DNA of 64,000 bases from Cytophagales bacterium (GCA_013298125.1 JAAFJP010000029.1:1-64000); one strand, 5' to 3'; shown: positions 9,311 through 18,354, counted from the first letter of the stretch. The notes: a model not told the origin generated them from the sequence alone. Made by a program: numbers and translations.

Positions 9311-9323
9311 CAACATTGTTGCG
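9309..9323. promoter_or_regulatory. operator 2, palindrome overlapping the -7 element and start site
   Basis: TGCAACATTGTTGCG is an inverted repeat (TGCAAC/GTTGCG, one mismatch). It shares the TGCAAC half-site with operator 1, 38 bases upstream, and sits on the expected transcription start. Confidence 0.5.
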
Positions 9324-9341
9324 TAAAATAATCAAATAAAG

Positions 9342-10037
9342 ATGCTATCAGCCCAAAACCTTACCAAAAAATACGGAGAACAAACCGCTCTCAATGCCCT
9401 CAATCTTACCATTAAAGAAGGTGAAATTTTTGCTCTTTTGGGGCAAAATGGAGCGGGGAAAACGACGACTATCAACCTGTTTTTGGGATTTATTGAATCC
9501 ACAAACGGAACGGTGAAAATCAATGATATTTCGGTGGTTGAAAATGCTTTGGAAACCAAGAAGTACGTGGCGTATATTCCCGAAACCGTGATGCTTTATC
9601 CGAATTTAACGGGTATCGAAAATCTACAATTCTTTTCTTCTTTGGCGGGTTTCAACTATTCTGATGAACAATTGAGTGATTTTTTGAGTAAATCAGGATT
9701 ACAAAAAAATGCCCATACGCAATATTTAGAAGGATATTCAAAAGGAATGCGTCAAAAAGTGGGCATTGCCATTGCCTTAGCCAAAAATGCCAAAGCCCTG
9801 TTATTGGACGAACCAACGTCTGGACTTGACCCAAAAGCCTCTAACGAATTTTCTGAGATTTTAAGAGATTTAGCCAAAAACGGCACGGCGGTTTTGATGG
9901 CAACGCATGATATTTTCAGAGCCAGAGAAGTAGCCCACCGCATAGGAATCATGAAAGAAGGCAATTTGGTTTCGGTGGTGGATGCCAGCACGATTTCTGC
10001 CAACGAATTAGAGCAACTTTATTTACAAACAGTTTAA
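9342..10037 (+). CDS. ABC transporter ATP-binding protein
   Basis: This is a 231-residue ABC ATPase. Walker A is GQNGAGKTT (about 33-41), the signature is YSKGMRQKVGIA (about 130), Walker B is ALLLDEPTSGLDP (about 148-160), and the switch histidine is in MATHD. The short single-domain form matches ATPases that pair with ABC-2 type permeases, which fits the two permease genes downstream. It is the first gene of the unit and lies directly behind the operator-covered promoter. The substrate is unknown. The siderophore-type receptor in the same cluster suggests a metal or metallophore, as inference. Confidence 0.9.
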   Translation: MLSAQNLTKKYGEQTALNALNLTIKEGEIFALLGQNGAGKTTTINLFLGFIESTNGTVKINDISVVENALETKKYVAYIPETVMLYPNLTGIENLQFFSSLAGFNYSDEQLSDFLSKSGLQKNAHTQYLEGYSKGMRQKVGIAIALAKNAKALLLDEPTSGLDPKASNEFSEILRDLAKNGTAVLMATHDIFRAREVAHRIGIMKEGNLVSVVDASTISANELEQLYLQTV

Positions 10038-10115
10038 TGATTCGATATTTAGTTATCCAATCTTGGATGTTCGGTATCATATTTAATTATTTTTTTCAAA
10101 TACAATAACTCAAAA

Positions 10116-12581
10116 ATGAAACATTTATTTACATTTCTCTTTTTACTTTTTTCCACTTATTCGCAAGCCCAGACCATCACTGGAAGAGTAACAGATGCCA
10201 CCACTAACGAAAAAATTGTAGGGGCATCCATCAAACTCGTAGGTACTGAAAAAGGCACTGTTACTGATGCCGAAGGGAAGTTCTCTCTGGAAGGTTCGGG
10301 TTCGATTCAAGTCTCTTTTGTGGGGTATAAAACCTTTGAAATGAAGGCAAAAAACAAATTTTTGGACATCCAATTAACGCCACAAGTAGCTGAATTACAG
10401 ACCGTTGAGGTTACGGGACGAGTAGCCAAAGATTATAACAGTGAATACTCTTTTTCTGCCACCAAAATCGCCGTTTTGAACAAAGATATTCCCCAAGCGA
10501 TTGCCACTGTAACGAAAGAATTGATTGCTGACCGTCAGGCTTTTCAGTTGGCAGATGCTGTGAAAATTGCGAGTGGCGTTGCTCCTTCGAGTTTTTATAA
10601 TCAGTACAATATCAGAGGAATAAGCCAAAATGAAGAGGGACAAATCATCAACGGAATGCGTACTCGTCAGTATTATTTTTTGCAACCTTTAACGTCCAAT
10701 ATTGAAAGAGTTGAGGTAATCAAAGGACCTGCGAGTGCTACTTTTTCATCGGTTGACCCAGGCGGAAGTATCAATTTAGTAACCAAAAAACCTTTGGCGA
10801 TAGATAGAAAAGAAGTCAGTATGAGCGTGGGGAGTTTCAGTACATTAAGAGGAACGTTGGATTTTACAGGACCATTGAACAAAGAAAAAACGTTACTTTA
10901 TCGCTTAAACGGTGCATATCAAGAAGCGGCTTCGTACCGTGATTTGGTTAAAAATAACTCTTTTTTATTATCTCCATCAATCTCATATATTCCAAATGAC
11001 AAAACTGCCATCAATGCAGAGATGATTGTCAGTAATATGCAGGGAAATTTAGACCGAGGACAACCCATTTTTGGAGTGGTAGCGGGAGTAGTTACCGACC
11101 TAAATAGTACGCCCAGAAGTCTAAATTTAGGAGCAACTAATGATTTTTTCAATTCAAAAGAGTTGATTATTACGGGAAATTTAGCCCATAAGTTTTCTAA
11201 AAATATTAGCTTCAACACGTCCTACATGAAGCAAACTTGGACGGAAGATTTACAAGAACACCGCACCACAAATGCCTTCGCACCCGACATTACGGGCAAA
11301 TCGGTTACTTCTTTGGCGGCTATGCAATTTGTGCAACGCAAGCAATTTTGGACGATTGATAACTTAAATGCTTATTTCAATTTTGAAGGAAACACAGGTA
11401 AAATCAAACATAAATTATTGGTAGGTTATGATTTACAAAGCTGGCAAAAACTCAAAGGCGGTGGGCAAAATGCAGCACGTGGATTTTTGTTGAAAGATGG
11501 TTCGGTTGCAGGGGCTTTCACAGTAGCTAATGCCGCTAATTATCAGACTGTTACGATTGGTGGCGTGGTTTTACCAAGACCCAATGTTAATTATGTTGAT
11601 TTGAATAATCCGAGTTATACCGTTAGAAATGTCAATGATTATACCACCAACGTAAGAACAGCGATTCCTTCGGCTTTAACAACTACCAACGCTATTTACA
11701 TTCAAGAATATTTGCAATGGAATAAATTGACGGTATTATTGAGCCTAAGAAATGAGTGGTTTGAAGACATTACTTTCTACCAAACACCCACTGAAAGTTC
11801 ATTCAAAAACGAAAAATTATTGCCAAGAATTGGACTTACGTATGCCGTTACTAAGAACATAAACGTCTATGGAACGTATTTAGAGGGTTTTCAGCCACAA
11901 TCAAACACGGTTACGTTGATGCCAAGTACGGGTTCTTTTTTCTGGACAGCCAAATCAGCGGCAGCATTTAAACCTTTGGAAAGTGATTTAAAAGAAGTGG
12001 GTATGAAAGCTAATTTATTCAAAAATAGAATCAGTTTGACGGCTTCGATTTATGAAATTAATCAGAAAAATATTTTGATGAATGCCAACGACCCTACCCA
12101 ACCCGATTTGTTAGTGCAACGTGGGGCGGATAGAAGTCGTGGTTTTGAGATGGATTTGGCGGGATATATTCTACCAAATTGGCAAATCAATGCTTCGTAC
12201 AGTTACATTGATGCTAAAATCGTAACGGATTTTAATGAGAAATTGAATGGCGAACGCAAAGAAAACGTGCCGATGAACAGTGCCAATATCTGGACTCGCT
12301 ATAATTTTAACACCAATTCTGCCCTCAAAGATTTAGGCATTGGCTTAGGATTTCAACACAGTGGCAGCAAAATTCCTTGGTTCACGAGAGCTTTTGAAGT
12401 ACCAGCATATACCTTGTTGGACATGGCTTTTTATTACACCCCAACCAAAAGCAATATGCAGTTAGCCTTGAATATCAATAACTTAACGAATGAAAATTAT
12501 TTTATCGGAGCTCAAAGTTATTTACGTTTATTCCCAGGAGCACCACGTAATTCGACTTTGACTTTGACTTATAAATTTTAA
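10116..12581 (+). CDS. TonB-dependent siderophore-type receptor
   Basis: The 821-residue protein has a signal peptide ending in YSQAQ. A carboxypeptidase-like domain follows at about 20-95 (ITGRVTDATTNEKIVGASIKLVG). The plug has IPQAIATVTKELIADRQA, YNIRGISQNEEG and IERVEVIKGPASATFSSVDPGGSINLVTKK, the form of FhuA/FhuE-type siderophore receptors. The barrel ends in NSTLTLTYKF. It imports its ligand across the outer membrane using TonB energy. Placement between an ABC ATPase and two ABC-2 permeases is unusual and suggests joint regulation. The exact ligand cannot be read from the sequence. Confidence 0.9.
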   Translation: MKHLFTFLFLLFSTYSQAQTITGRVTDATTNEKIVGASIKLVGTEKGTVTDAEGKFSLEGSGSIQVSFVGYKTFEMKAKNKFLDIQLTPQVAELQTVEVTGRVAKDYNSEYSFSATKIAVLNKDIPQAIATVTKELIADRQAFQLADAVKIASGVAPSSFYNQYNIRGISQNEEGQIINGMRTRQYYFLQPLTSNIERVEVIKGPASATFSSVDPGGSINLVTKKPLAIDRKEVSMSVGSFSTLRGTLDFTGPLNKEKTLLYRLNGAYQEAASYRDLVKNNSFLLSPSISYIPNDKTAINAEMIVSNMQGNLDRGQPIFGVVAGVVTDLNSTPRSLNLGATNDFFNSKELIITGNLAHKFSKNISFNTSYMKQTWTEDLQEHRTTNAFAPDITGKSVTSLAAMQFVQRKQFWTIDNLNAYFNFEGNTGKIKHKLLVGYDLQSWQKLKGGGQNAARGFLLKDGSVAGAFTVANAANYQTVTIGGVVLPRPNVNYVDLNNPSYTVRNVNDYTTNVRTAIPSALTTTNAIYIQEYLQWNKLTVLLSLRNEWFEDITFYQTPTESSFKNEKLLPRIGLTYAVTKNINVYGTYLEGFQPQSNTVTLMPSTGSFFWTAKSAAAFKPLESDLKEVGMKANLFKNRISLTASIYEINQKNILMNANDPTQPDLLVQRGADRSRGFEMDLAGYILPNWQINASYSYIDAKIVTDFNEKLNGERKENVPMNSANIWTRYNFNTNSALKDLGIGLGFQHSGSKIPWFTRAFEVPAYTLLDMAFYYTPTKSNMQLALNINNLTNENYFIGAQSYLRLFPGAPRNSTLTLTYKF

Positions 12582-12589
12582 CCAGTTGA

Positions 12590-12620
12590 AACCTTATAGG
12601 TTTTGAAAACCTATAAGGTT
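12590..12620 (+). terminator. palindromic hairpin after the receptor gene
   Basis: AACCTTATAGGTTTT and AAAACCTATAAGGTT are perfect 15-base arms around a single G, just after the receptor stop. There is no T-run, so it may be an RNA-stability hairpin or repeat, or a partial terminator within the operon. A fragment of a GC-rich repeat (CCCCTCTGGGGG) follows at 12633-12653. Confidence 0.5.
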
Positions 12621-12653
12621 TACCAAAATTCCCCCTCTGGGGGTTAGGGGGCT

Positions 12654-14096
12654 ATGAACTCAGAAATTTTAATTGCTAAACTCTTCATAAAAACCGCCTT
12701 CAAAAACAAGGCGGTTTTTATCCTTACCCTATTCATTGGATTATTATTGATTTATGCAGCCTTTTCGGGATGGACAAATTTCAAGTATCAAAATGACATG
12801 AAGGTAAAATATCAAGAACAATCTCGTAAAGATTGGTTGAGTAATCCTGATAAACATCCGCACAGAATGGCTCATTACGGCAATTTTGCCTTTCGTTCCA
12901 AAGCACCATTGAGCGTTTTTGATTTTGGGATGGAAAGTTTCTTTGGAAATTCCATTTATTTAGAAGCTCATAAACAAAACACTACCAATTTCTCAGAAGC
13001 GGGTTTTTCAACGGGAATGTTGCGTTTTGGAGAAATCAGTATTGCCATGATTTTGCAAGTTTTGTTGCCTTTGCTGATATTTTTCTTAGGTTTTTCAAGC
13101 ATCGCATCTGAAAGAGAAAATGGCACTTTGAAGATTTTATTGAGTCAAGGATTGAGTTGGAAGCAATTGATTTTGGGTAAAAGTTACGGACTGATTGGCG
13201 TGGTAATGACGATTTTTATTCCTGTGATGATTACCATTTCCCTGATTTGGATAACGATTCAAGGCGAAAATATTACCGTGGAAGAAACGCTCAGATTGCT
13301 TTTGATTATCATTTCATACTTCGTATATCTCAGTATTTTTTGTGTGATTGCGGTTTTGATTTCTGCCATCAGCAAAACCTCCAAAACAGCTCTGACTTCA
13401 TTAATTGGGCTTTGGTTGATGCTCACGATTGTACTTCCGAGAGCAACACAAGCCTTGGGGAAAGCCATTTATTCAACTCCCTCAAAAGTGAAATTTGAGT
13501 CGGATATTGATGCAGATGTGGTTAAAGTAGGCGACAGTCATAATCCCGACGACCCTTACTACAAATCGTTAAAGGATTCATTATTAGCCACTTACAAAGT
13601 AGATTCTGTTAAAAAATTGCCCTTTAATTATGGAGGTTTTCAGATGAAAGAGGGTGAAAAAATTAGTGCCAATATTTATCAAAAACATCAAAAAGAACTT
13701 TGGAATATTTATTACAAACAAAATAGTTTTTCAAAAATATTGGCTTTTGTAAATCCTTATATGGCAATAAAAAACTTGTCGATGGCATTATCAAGTACTG
13801 ATTTTAGTTCGTACACGGAATTTCAAGAACAAGCCGAGGCATATCGCTATCACGTGAGCCAAGAAATGAACGAACTTCAAATGAAGTACATCAGCAATAA
13901 TGCTAAAAGTTCGGCGGGTAAAAGTAATATTATCGACAAAAAACATTGGGAAGATATGCACGATTTTCAGTATAAACCATCAGGAATTGGTAAGGTTTTC
14001 AGCAATGAATTGATTTCTATTTTAGCCTTTTTGTTTTGGATTGGCTTACTATTTTTCCTGATAAGATTACTATCTAAAAACCTCAAAGCAATATGA
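12654..14096 (+). CDS. ABC-2 type permease, DUF3526-like (first)
   Basis: The 480-residue membrane protein has an N-terminal TM segment at about 18-38. A large extracytoplasmic or linker region is followed by a TM cluster near 125-265, including LLPLLIFFLGFSSIASERENGTLKILLSQGLSWKQ, the typical ABC-2 coupling region. A further soluble region (265-445) and a last TM segment complete the protein. Its stop overlaps the start of the second permease by 4 bases (ATGA), which implies coupled synthesis. With the paralogous second permease and the upstream ATPase it probably forms an ABC transporter of the NosFY/DUF3526 type. The substrate is unknown. Confidence 0.8.
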   Translation: MNSEILIAKLFIKTAFKNKAVFILTLFIGLLLIYAAFSGWTNFKYQNDMKVKYQEQSRKDWLSNPDKHPHRMAHYGNFAFRSKAPLSVFDFGMESFFGNSIYLEAHKQNTTNFSEAGFSTGMLRFGEISIAMILQVLLPLLIFFLGFSSIASERENGTLKILLSQGLSWKQLILGKSYGLIGVVMTIFIPVMITISLIWITIQGENITVEETLRLLLIIISYFVYLSIFCVIAVLISAISKTSKTALTSLIGLWLMLTIVLPRATQALGKAIYSTPSKVKFESDIDADVVKVGDSHNPDDPYYKSLKDSLLATYKVDSVKKLPFNYGGFQMKEGEKISANIYQKHQKELWNIYYKQNSFSKILAFVNPYMAIKNLSMALSSTDFSSYTEFQEQAEAYRYHVSQEMNELQMKYISNNAKSSAGKSNIIDKKHWEDMHDFQYKPSGIGKVFSNELISILAFLFWIGLLFFLIRLLSKNLKAI

Positions 14097-15439
14097 TAAC
14101 CCTAATTTTAAAGAATTTCTTACGGTCAAATAGTGTAAAGATTGGCGTTTTGTTCTTGCTTCTATCTGGAATAATTAGCCTTTTTGTGGGTAAACAATTC
14201 ATGGCTAAACAGAAGCAAAGTGTTGCTGAAACAGCCCAATATCAACAAAAACACATTGCCGATAATGTGAAAAATCACAAAGACGAAATGGGTCTTTTGT
14301 TGTATTATTTAAAGTTTTCGTTGGTCAATAACACCTTGCCAATCAATGCTTTATCTATTGGTCAGCGAGATGTGAACCCTTCTATTCAAAGTGTAACTAT
14401 TCGAGGTTTAGAAGCCCAAAAGTATGATGCTGATTTGAATAATCCCTACAATTTGTTATTAGGAAACATTGATTTTAGCTTCGTTTTAATCTTCCTTTTT
14501 CCTTTAATCATCATTGCATTTACCTATAATATTATCTCCGAAGAAAAAGAAAGTGGCACTTGGAAAATAGTCGTGATTCAAAGTAGAAGTCCTTTTTCGT
14601 TCATTTTTCAACTATTTTCAGTTCGATTTTTGGTGGTACTATTGGTTTTATTTGTAACACTTTTCATGGGCTGTATTTTCTTGGCAATTCCATTAGATTC
14701 AGCTTTTTTGACGTATTTATTGGTCTCCATTTTATACATTTTATTTTGGTTTGGTGTATGTTTTTGGGTAGCTTCCTTGCATAAAAGTTCAAATTTCAAT
14801 GCGGTGATTCTGTTATCAATTTGGATATTTCTCATCATTATTTTACCCGCTTCCATCAACAATTTTTTAGTCAATAAATATCCAACGCCCGAAGCCTTAG
14901 AAACGACCCTGAAACAACGAAAAGGCTATCACGAAAAATGGGACACGGACAAGCAAGCAACCGTAGATAAATTCTTTGCCCATTACCCCCAATTCAAGAA
15001 ATTCAAAATGCCCGAAGGAGATTTTAATTGGCTTTGGTACTACGCCATGCAACAAATGGGCGATGATGAATCCGCAAAACAGTCGAAGGAATTAAGAGAA
15101 AAATTAGATAAACGCAATGAATTGAGTGCCAATATTGCTCAATTTATTCCAACGCTTCATTTACAAATTCAATTGAATGAAATAGCAAAATCTGGCTTGA
15201 CAAATCAGTTACTATTCTTAGATGAGGTAACTTATTTCCACGAAAAAAATAGGCTTTATTTTTACCCAAAAATATTCAGCGAAGCACCTGTGAGTTCTGA
15301 AAAATGGGAAAAGTTTAAGGTTCAAACTTTTACCGAGGAGAGTTCTTTGAATTATACAAAGATTTTCTTCCCTCTAATGGTTTTTATTGGGATTTTTATT
15401 GGTTTGGGGTATATGAATTTTAGAATAAAAAAATCCTAA
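14093..15439 (+). CDS. ABC-2 type permease, DUF3526-like (second)
   Basis: The 448-residue protein has the same layout as the preceding permease: one N-terminal TM (about 15-35), a soluble stretch, a cluster of TM segments near 125-265 with FPLIIIAFTYNIISEEKESGTWKIVVIQ, a second soluble region and a C-terminal TM. The shared ISEE/SERE-S/NGT coupling motif shows that the two permeases are paralogues forming a heterodimer candidate. It is the last gene of the unit and is followed by a clear hairpin. Confidence 0.8.
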   Translation: MITLILKNFLRSNSVKIGVLFLLLSGIISLFVGKQFMAKQKQSVAETAQYQQKHIADNVKNHKDEMGLLLYYLKFSLVNNTLPINALSIGQRDVNPSIQSVTIRGLEAQKYDADLNNPYNLLLGNIDFSFVLIFLFPLIIIAFTYNIISEEKESGTWKIVVIQSRSPFSFIFQLFSVRFLVVLLVLFVTLFMGCIFLAIPLDSAFLTYLLVSILYILFWFGVCFWVASLHKSSNFNAVILLSIWIFLIIILPASINNFLVNKYPTPEALETTLKQRKGYHEKWDTDKQATVDKFFAHYPQFKKFKMPEGDFNWLWYYAMQQMGDDESAKQSKELREKLDKRNELSANIAQFIPTLHLQIQLNEIAKSGLTNQLLFLDEVTYFHEKNRLYFYPKIFSEAPVSSEKWEKFKVQTFTEESSLNYTKIFFPLMVFIGIFIGLGYMNFRIKKS

Positions 15440-15457
15440 ATAATAATCCCTAACAAG

Positions 15458-15489
15458 AAAACCCTTCGGAGACTCCAAAGGGGTTTTTT
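15458..15489. terminator. terminator between convergent genes
   Basis: A hairpin AAAACCCTT...AAAGGGGTTTTTT with a T-run lies between the end of the ABC operon and the convergent haem-lipoprotein gene. It can serve the plus-strand transcript and probably the minus-strand transcript too. Confidence 0.65.
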
Positions 15490-15490
15490 G

Positions 15491-15979
15491 TTATTTCTGC
15501 AAACTAAATTCTTGATTACTAAACGATTCAGTCGTTGGAGTTTTTACGACATTAAATTCGTGTTTTGTCGCCAAATGGCAAGCGTTACAAGTATTTGTCA
15601 ATTCGGAAAAACTACTTTTAAACACAGCCAGATTCTTTTTGTCAATGGCAGATTTCACATTGTCCAAAGACGGATTTACCATATTCATCAACTTACTTTC
15701 TTCTCTATCGGATTTGTATTTTTGAATATCCTCAACCAATTCCAAAATCTCTTCGACCTCAAACTCCGCTAATTTCCAATTTTCATTTTTACCCGCATAC
15801 CACAATTTAGCGTGATGAGCTTGAATACCATTCATAAATTCGCCAAGTCCAGGGCTATAAGTGTTAGCGAGTTTTTTCTCTAAACTGTCAATTCTACTTT
15901 GCAATTTACCCTCATTGGTCGGAGGATTTGAACAAGACATTACTAAAAATACCAAGGCTACATACGTTTTCTTTATCAT
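15491..15979 (-). CDS. c-type haem lipoprotein (cytochrome c'-like)
   Basis: The 162-residue protein has a lipoprotein signal with lipobox VMSC (Cys16). A mostly helical mature part follows, with a single haem-binding motif CNACH near residue 135. A C-terminal CxxCH after a helical bundle is the layout of class II (cytochrome c') proteins. It may act as an electron carrier or gas/redox sensor at the outer membrane. It is convergent with the ABC operon, and no partner oxidase is nearby. The haem motif is seen directly; the fold is inferred. Confidence 0.65.
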   Translation of the reverse strand: MIKKTYVALVFLVMSCSNPPTNEGKLQSRIDSLEKKLANTYSPGLGEFMNGIQAHHAKLWYAGKNENWKLAEFEVEEILELVEDIQKYKSDREESKLMNMVNPSLDNVKSAIDKKNLAVFKSSFSELTNTCNACHLATKHEFNVVKTPTTESFSNQEFSLQK

Positions 15980-16020
15980 ATTTTAAGAGTTTAATTTTTA
16001 CTAAATATACAGCAAAAATC

Positions 16021-17775
16021 TCAAAGCCCCGAAGGCTTAGGCTTAAATGGATTCTCAAAAGTATTCACACCACGAGTTTTGAATTTTCGTTTGTAAACTT
16101 TATCAATGGCAGTAACGTACATCGTATCAAAATCTTTTCCTCCAAAACACAAATTAGAACTGCCTTTTGTGGGAATTGGAATAATGGCATTTACACGTCC
16201 TAATTGGTCAAGAATTTGGATTCCTAAGTTTGTAGTAACGTAAATTTTACCGTCTTTATCGCATTTCAAGCCATCCGCCCACGCTACACCGTCCACATCC
16301 TGTCCGTGTAACCATCCGTAACGTTGTTTATGTACGAGTTTTCCATCCGCTTGAATTTGATAAATCCAAACCCAATGCGTAGCGGATTCTGTGATATACA
16401 ATTGCGTTTGGTCGGGTGAGAGGGTTAGACCATTAGCAAATTTTAATCCCTCATCTACTACCAATTTTTCACCATTTGGACGAATCAAAATTATTTTGCT
16501 GGGTTTGTCCACACCATCGGGTGAGGTGATGTACATATTGCCATTTTTTGCAATCACGACATCATTGCCTGCCACACTATCGGCAAACGTCGTTTCTTTG
16601 TTATTTTCATCATAACGAAATACCTTTTTAGAGCTTCCAGAAACTGTATATCGCATTCCATCCGTTGCAATGGCTGTTCCGCTGGCTTTTTTAGCATCAA
16701 TCTTCAAAACTTGAACCTTGCCATCGAGACCAATTTTATAGGTTTTTGAATTAGGAATATCTTGAAAAAACACCTCTCCTACTGCGTTTGCAACAGTTCC
16801 TTCGGTGAACGTATAACCCTCCCCGACCAACTCCCAACCTTGATTTTCTATCAAAATATCATTCAAATATTGGTTTTTATTTTTGTAAGTTGGGGTAATC
16901 TTTTCAGGATAATTTTTCCATAACCAACGCATGGCATTCGGAAAAACCGCCGTTCCATGTTTGGCATTATGTCCCCCTTCGCCCCAAACGCTTTTTACGG
17001 AATATCCTGCATAAATCAAAGCCCTCTCCATCATCTGATTCGCCATCCACCAATCACCGCCGTAGATATTCAAATCGTTTGAACCATCTTGCAAATAAAC
17101 TCGGATTGGCTTGGGTTCGTACTTCCGAATCAAAGTTGGATAATCGTCAGCCCCACGCAACCCCACATACGTCCCGATAGAACTAAAAACCTTAGAAAAT
17201 GCCTCTGAATGCTCCCAAGCGGCAGTAAAGGCACAAACAGCTCCACTACTTATCCCGCCAATGGCTCTATCATTGCCATTTTTTGAAAGAATAATTGCTC
17301 TTCCATTAGTCGTTTTTTGTTTTTCAACTTCGGGTAATATTTCATTCAAAATAAACCTTGCATAGGCATCCCCCAAACCATCATATTCAAAACTTCGATT
17401 AAATCTATCCAATGCCTCATCGGGTTTTGCGGCTTTCACTCGCCCGTGCATCACGAAAACACCAATGGTCACGGGCATTTCTTTTTTATGAATCAAATTA
17501 TCAAAAACCGTTGGGGCTTTCCATAATACTCCATCCTGATTCACATATACACAAGCGGGTTTGTCTGGACGATATTGTGCTGGTATATAGACAGTTATCT
17601 CTCTCGAAGTGCCAGAAAAAATCTTTGAATTTTCAAAAGTAAATTTCAAAATCTCACCTTTCGGAACGTTTGGCTTTTCGATTGAAGCTGAATCTTCTGG
17701 ATAAGATTCGGTAGGAGATTGAGCTAAGAGATTGATTTGGAGGAAAATACAGAGGAGGGTTAGTAAGTTTTTCAT
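16021..17775 (-). CDS. secreted esterase fused to SMP-30/gluconolactonase-like domain
   Basis: I chose ATG 17775 (MKNLLTLLCIFLQINLLAQ, a signal peptide) over the track start at 17883, which lies in a repeat. The N-terminal half (about 40-310) is an alpha/beta-hydrolase of the enterochelin-esterase/esterase D type. It has nucleophile motif GGISSGA, an acidic region QDGSNDLNIYGGD and a catalytic His in EGGHNAKHG. The C-terminal half (about 325-584) is an SMP-30/LRE beta-propeller, with LKFANGLTLSPDQTQLYITES and DGLKCDKDGKIYVTT. The combination fits cleavage of sugar esters and lactones, for example hemicellulose side groups (inference). The divergent GntR-type regulator and the candidate small RNA lie next to it. 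Confidence 0.8.
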   Translation of the reverse strand: MKNLLTLLCIFLQINLLAQSPTESYPEDSASIEKPNVPKGEILKFTFENSKIFSGTSREITVYIPAQYRPDKPACVYVNQDGVLWKAPTVFDNLIHKKEMPVTIGVFVMHGRVKAAKPDEALDRFNRSFEYDGLGDAYARFILNEILPEVEKQKTTNGRAIILSKNGNDRAIGGISSGAVCAFTAAWEHSEAFSKVFSSIGTYVGLRGADDYPTLIRKYEPKPIRVYLQDGSNDLNIYGGDWWMANQMMERALIYAGYSVKSVWGEGGHNAKHGTAVFPNAMRWLWKNYPEKITPTYKNKNQYLNDILIENQGWELVGEGYTFTEGTVANAVGEVFFQDIPNSKTYKIGLDGKVQVLKIDAKKASGTAIATDGMRYTVSGSSKKVFRYDENNKETTFADSVAGNDVVIAKNGNMYITSPDGVDKPSKIILIRPNGEKLVVDEGLKFANGLTLSPDQTQLYITESATHWVWIYQIQADGKLVHKQRYGWLHGQDVDGVAWADGLKCDKDGKIYVTTNLGIQILDQLGRVNAIIPIPTKGSSNLCFGGKDFDTMYVTAIDKVYKRKFKTRGVNTFENPFKPKPSGL

Positions 17776-17831
17776 GATAGTTTTTGGGGGATATTTTCTG
17801 AACTGTAAAAAGTTTGTTTGTAACAGTTGAT

Positions 17832-17960
17832 GGGACACAGATGACACAGATTCTGCGAAGCACAGATTTTCACAGATTTTCACAGATTTTGATTCTTTAA
17901 TCTGTGAAAATCTGTGTTATTTTTAATATCTCAATTCCATTGTGGGTTCATCTGTGTCTT
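17832..17960. repeat. inverted repeat of the CACAGATTTT type
   Basis: The outer arms GACACAGATGA and TCATCTGTGTC enclose repeated CACAGATTTT units and a hairpin AATCTGTGAAAATCTG. The element sits upstream of the esterase/SMP-30 start and creates the false N-terminal extension in the ORF track. Confidence 0.7.
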
Positions 17961-17976
17961 ATTTTTTTGAAATATA

Positions 17977-18220
17977 CAAAAAAAGCCCAATGCTTGACAT
18001 TGGGCTGAGTTAAAATATTCAGAAGTATGATGCTAAATAAATGTTTTTGTTTAAGACAATTGTCTGTGGGAATGCATTTCATCCCCGCAGACACTGTACA
18101 CCATTAACCATTTTTATAAACAAAAACTAACCAAATCGTCTTCATGAAGAAGACATTGTACTATATTTTGAAACCTTGTTTAACGAGTCTTAAACAATGC
18201 TATACTATGCTAACTAATTG
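17977..18220 (-). ncRNA. candidate small RNA, about 240 nt, minus strand
   Basis: A minus-strand promoter (TTTG-N18-TATATTTG) and a strong minus-strand terminator (17984-18006 plus T-run) bracket about 240 bases without a credible ORF. The transcript folds well by eye. It has an 11-bp long-range helix UUGUUUAAGAC/GUCUUAAACAA, a 14-position hairpin UGUCUGCGGGGAUG/CAUUCCCACAGACA with one mismatch, and a hairpin GUCUUC/GAAGAC. A competing local hairpin UUGUUUAA/UUAAACAA shares the 5' strand of the long helix, suggesting two alternative states. The ends can also pair (AGUUA/UAACU, GUAU/AUAC), so a 6S-like rod is possible. I do not recognise the family. Confidence 0.55.
17984..18006 (-). terminator. 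intrinsic terminator of the candidate small RNA
   Basis: AGCCCAATG and CATTGGGCT form a 9-bp stem around a 5-base loop. On the minus strand it is followed by a run of seven T. No protein gene on that strand lies upstream of it before the GntR promoter region. Confidence 0.75.
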
Positions 18221-18225
18221 TGATG

Positions 18226-18255
18226 CAAATATAAAAATATTTTTTGCTAATCAAA
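18226..18255 (-). promoter_or_regulatory. minus-strand promoter of the candidate small RNA
   Basis: On the minus strand TTTG (18252-18255) and TATATTTG (18226-18233) are separated by 18 bases, a full match to the Bacteroidota promoter form. Confidence 0.6.
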
Positions 18256-18315
18256 ACAATTTGACAATAAATATGAATAAAATGCAAAAATCATATCATA
18301 AATAGTTTAAATCAG

Positions 18316-18323
18316 TATATTTG
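18316..18323 (+). promoter_or_regulatory. -7 element of the GntR-type regulator gene
   Basis: TATATTTG matches TAnnTTTG and lies 31 bases before the ATG. The -33 region shows no clear TTTG. Confidence 0.45.
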
Positions 18324-18354
18324 CCCTTGACGAAACCTGCCAAAATAGATTTTT

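Noticed and set aside
17776-17883. Extended start of the esterase/SMP-30 gene
   Set aside because: The extension is translated from the CACAGATTTT repeat and would bury the clear signal peptide.
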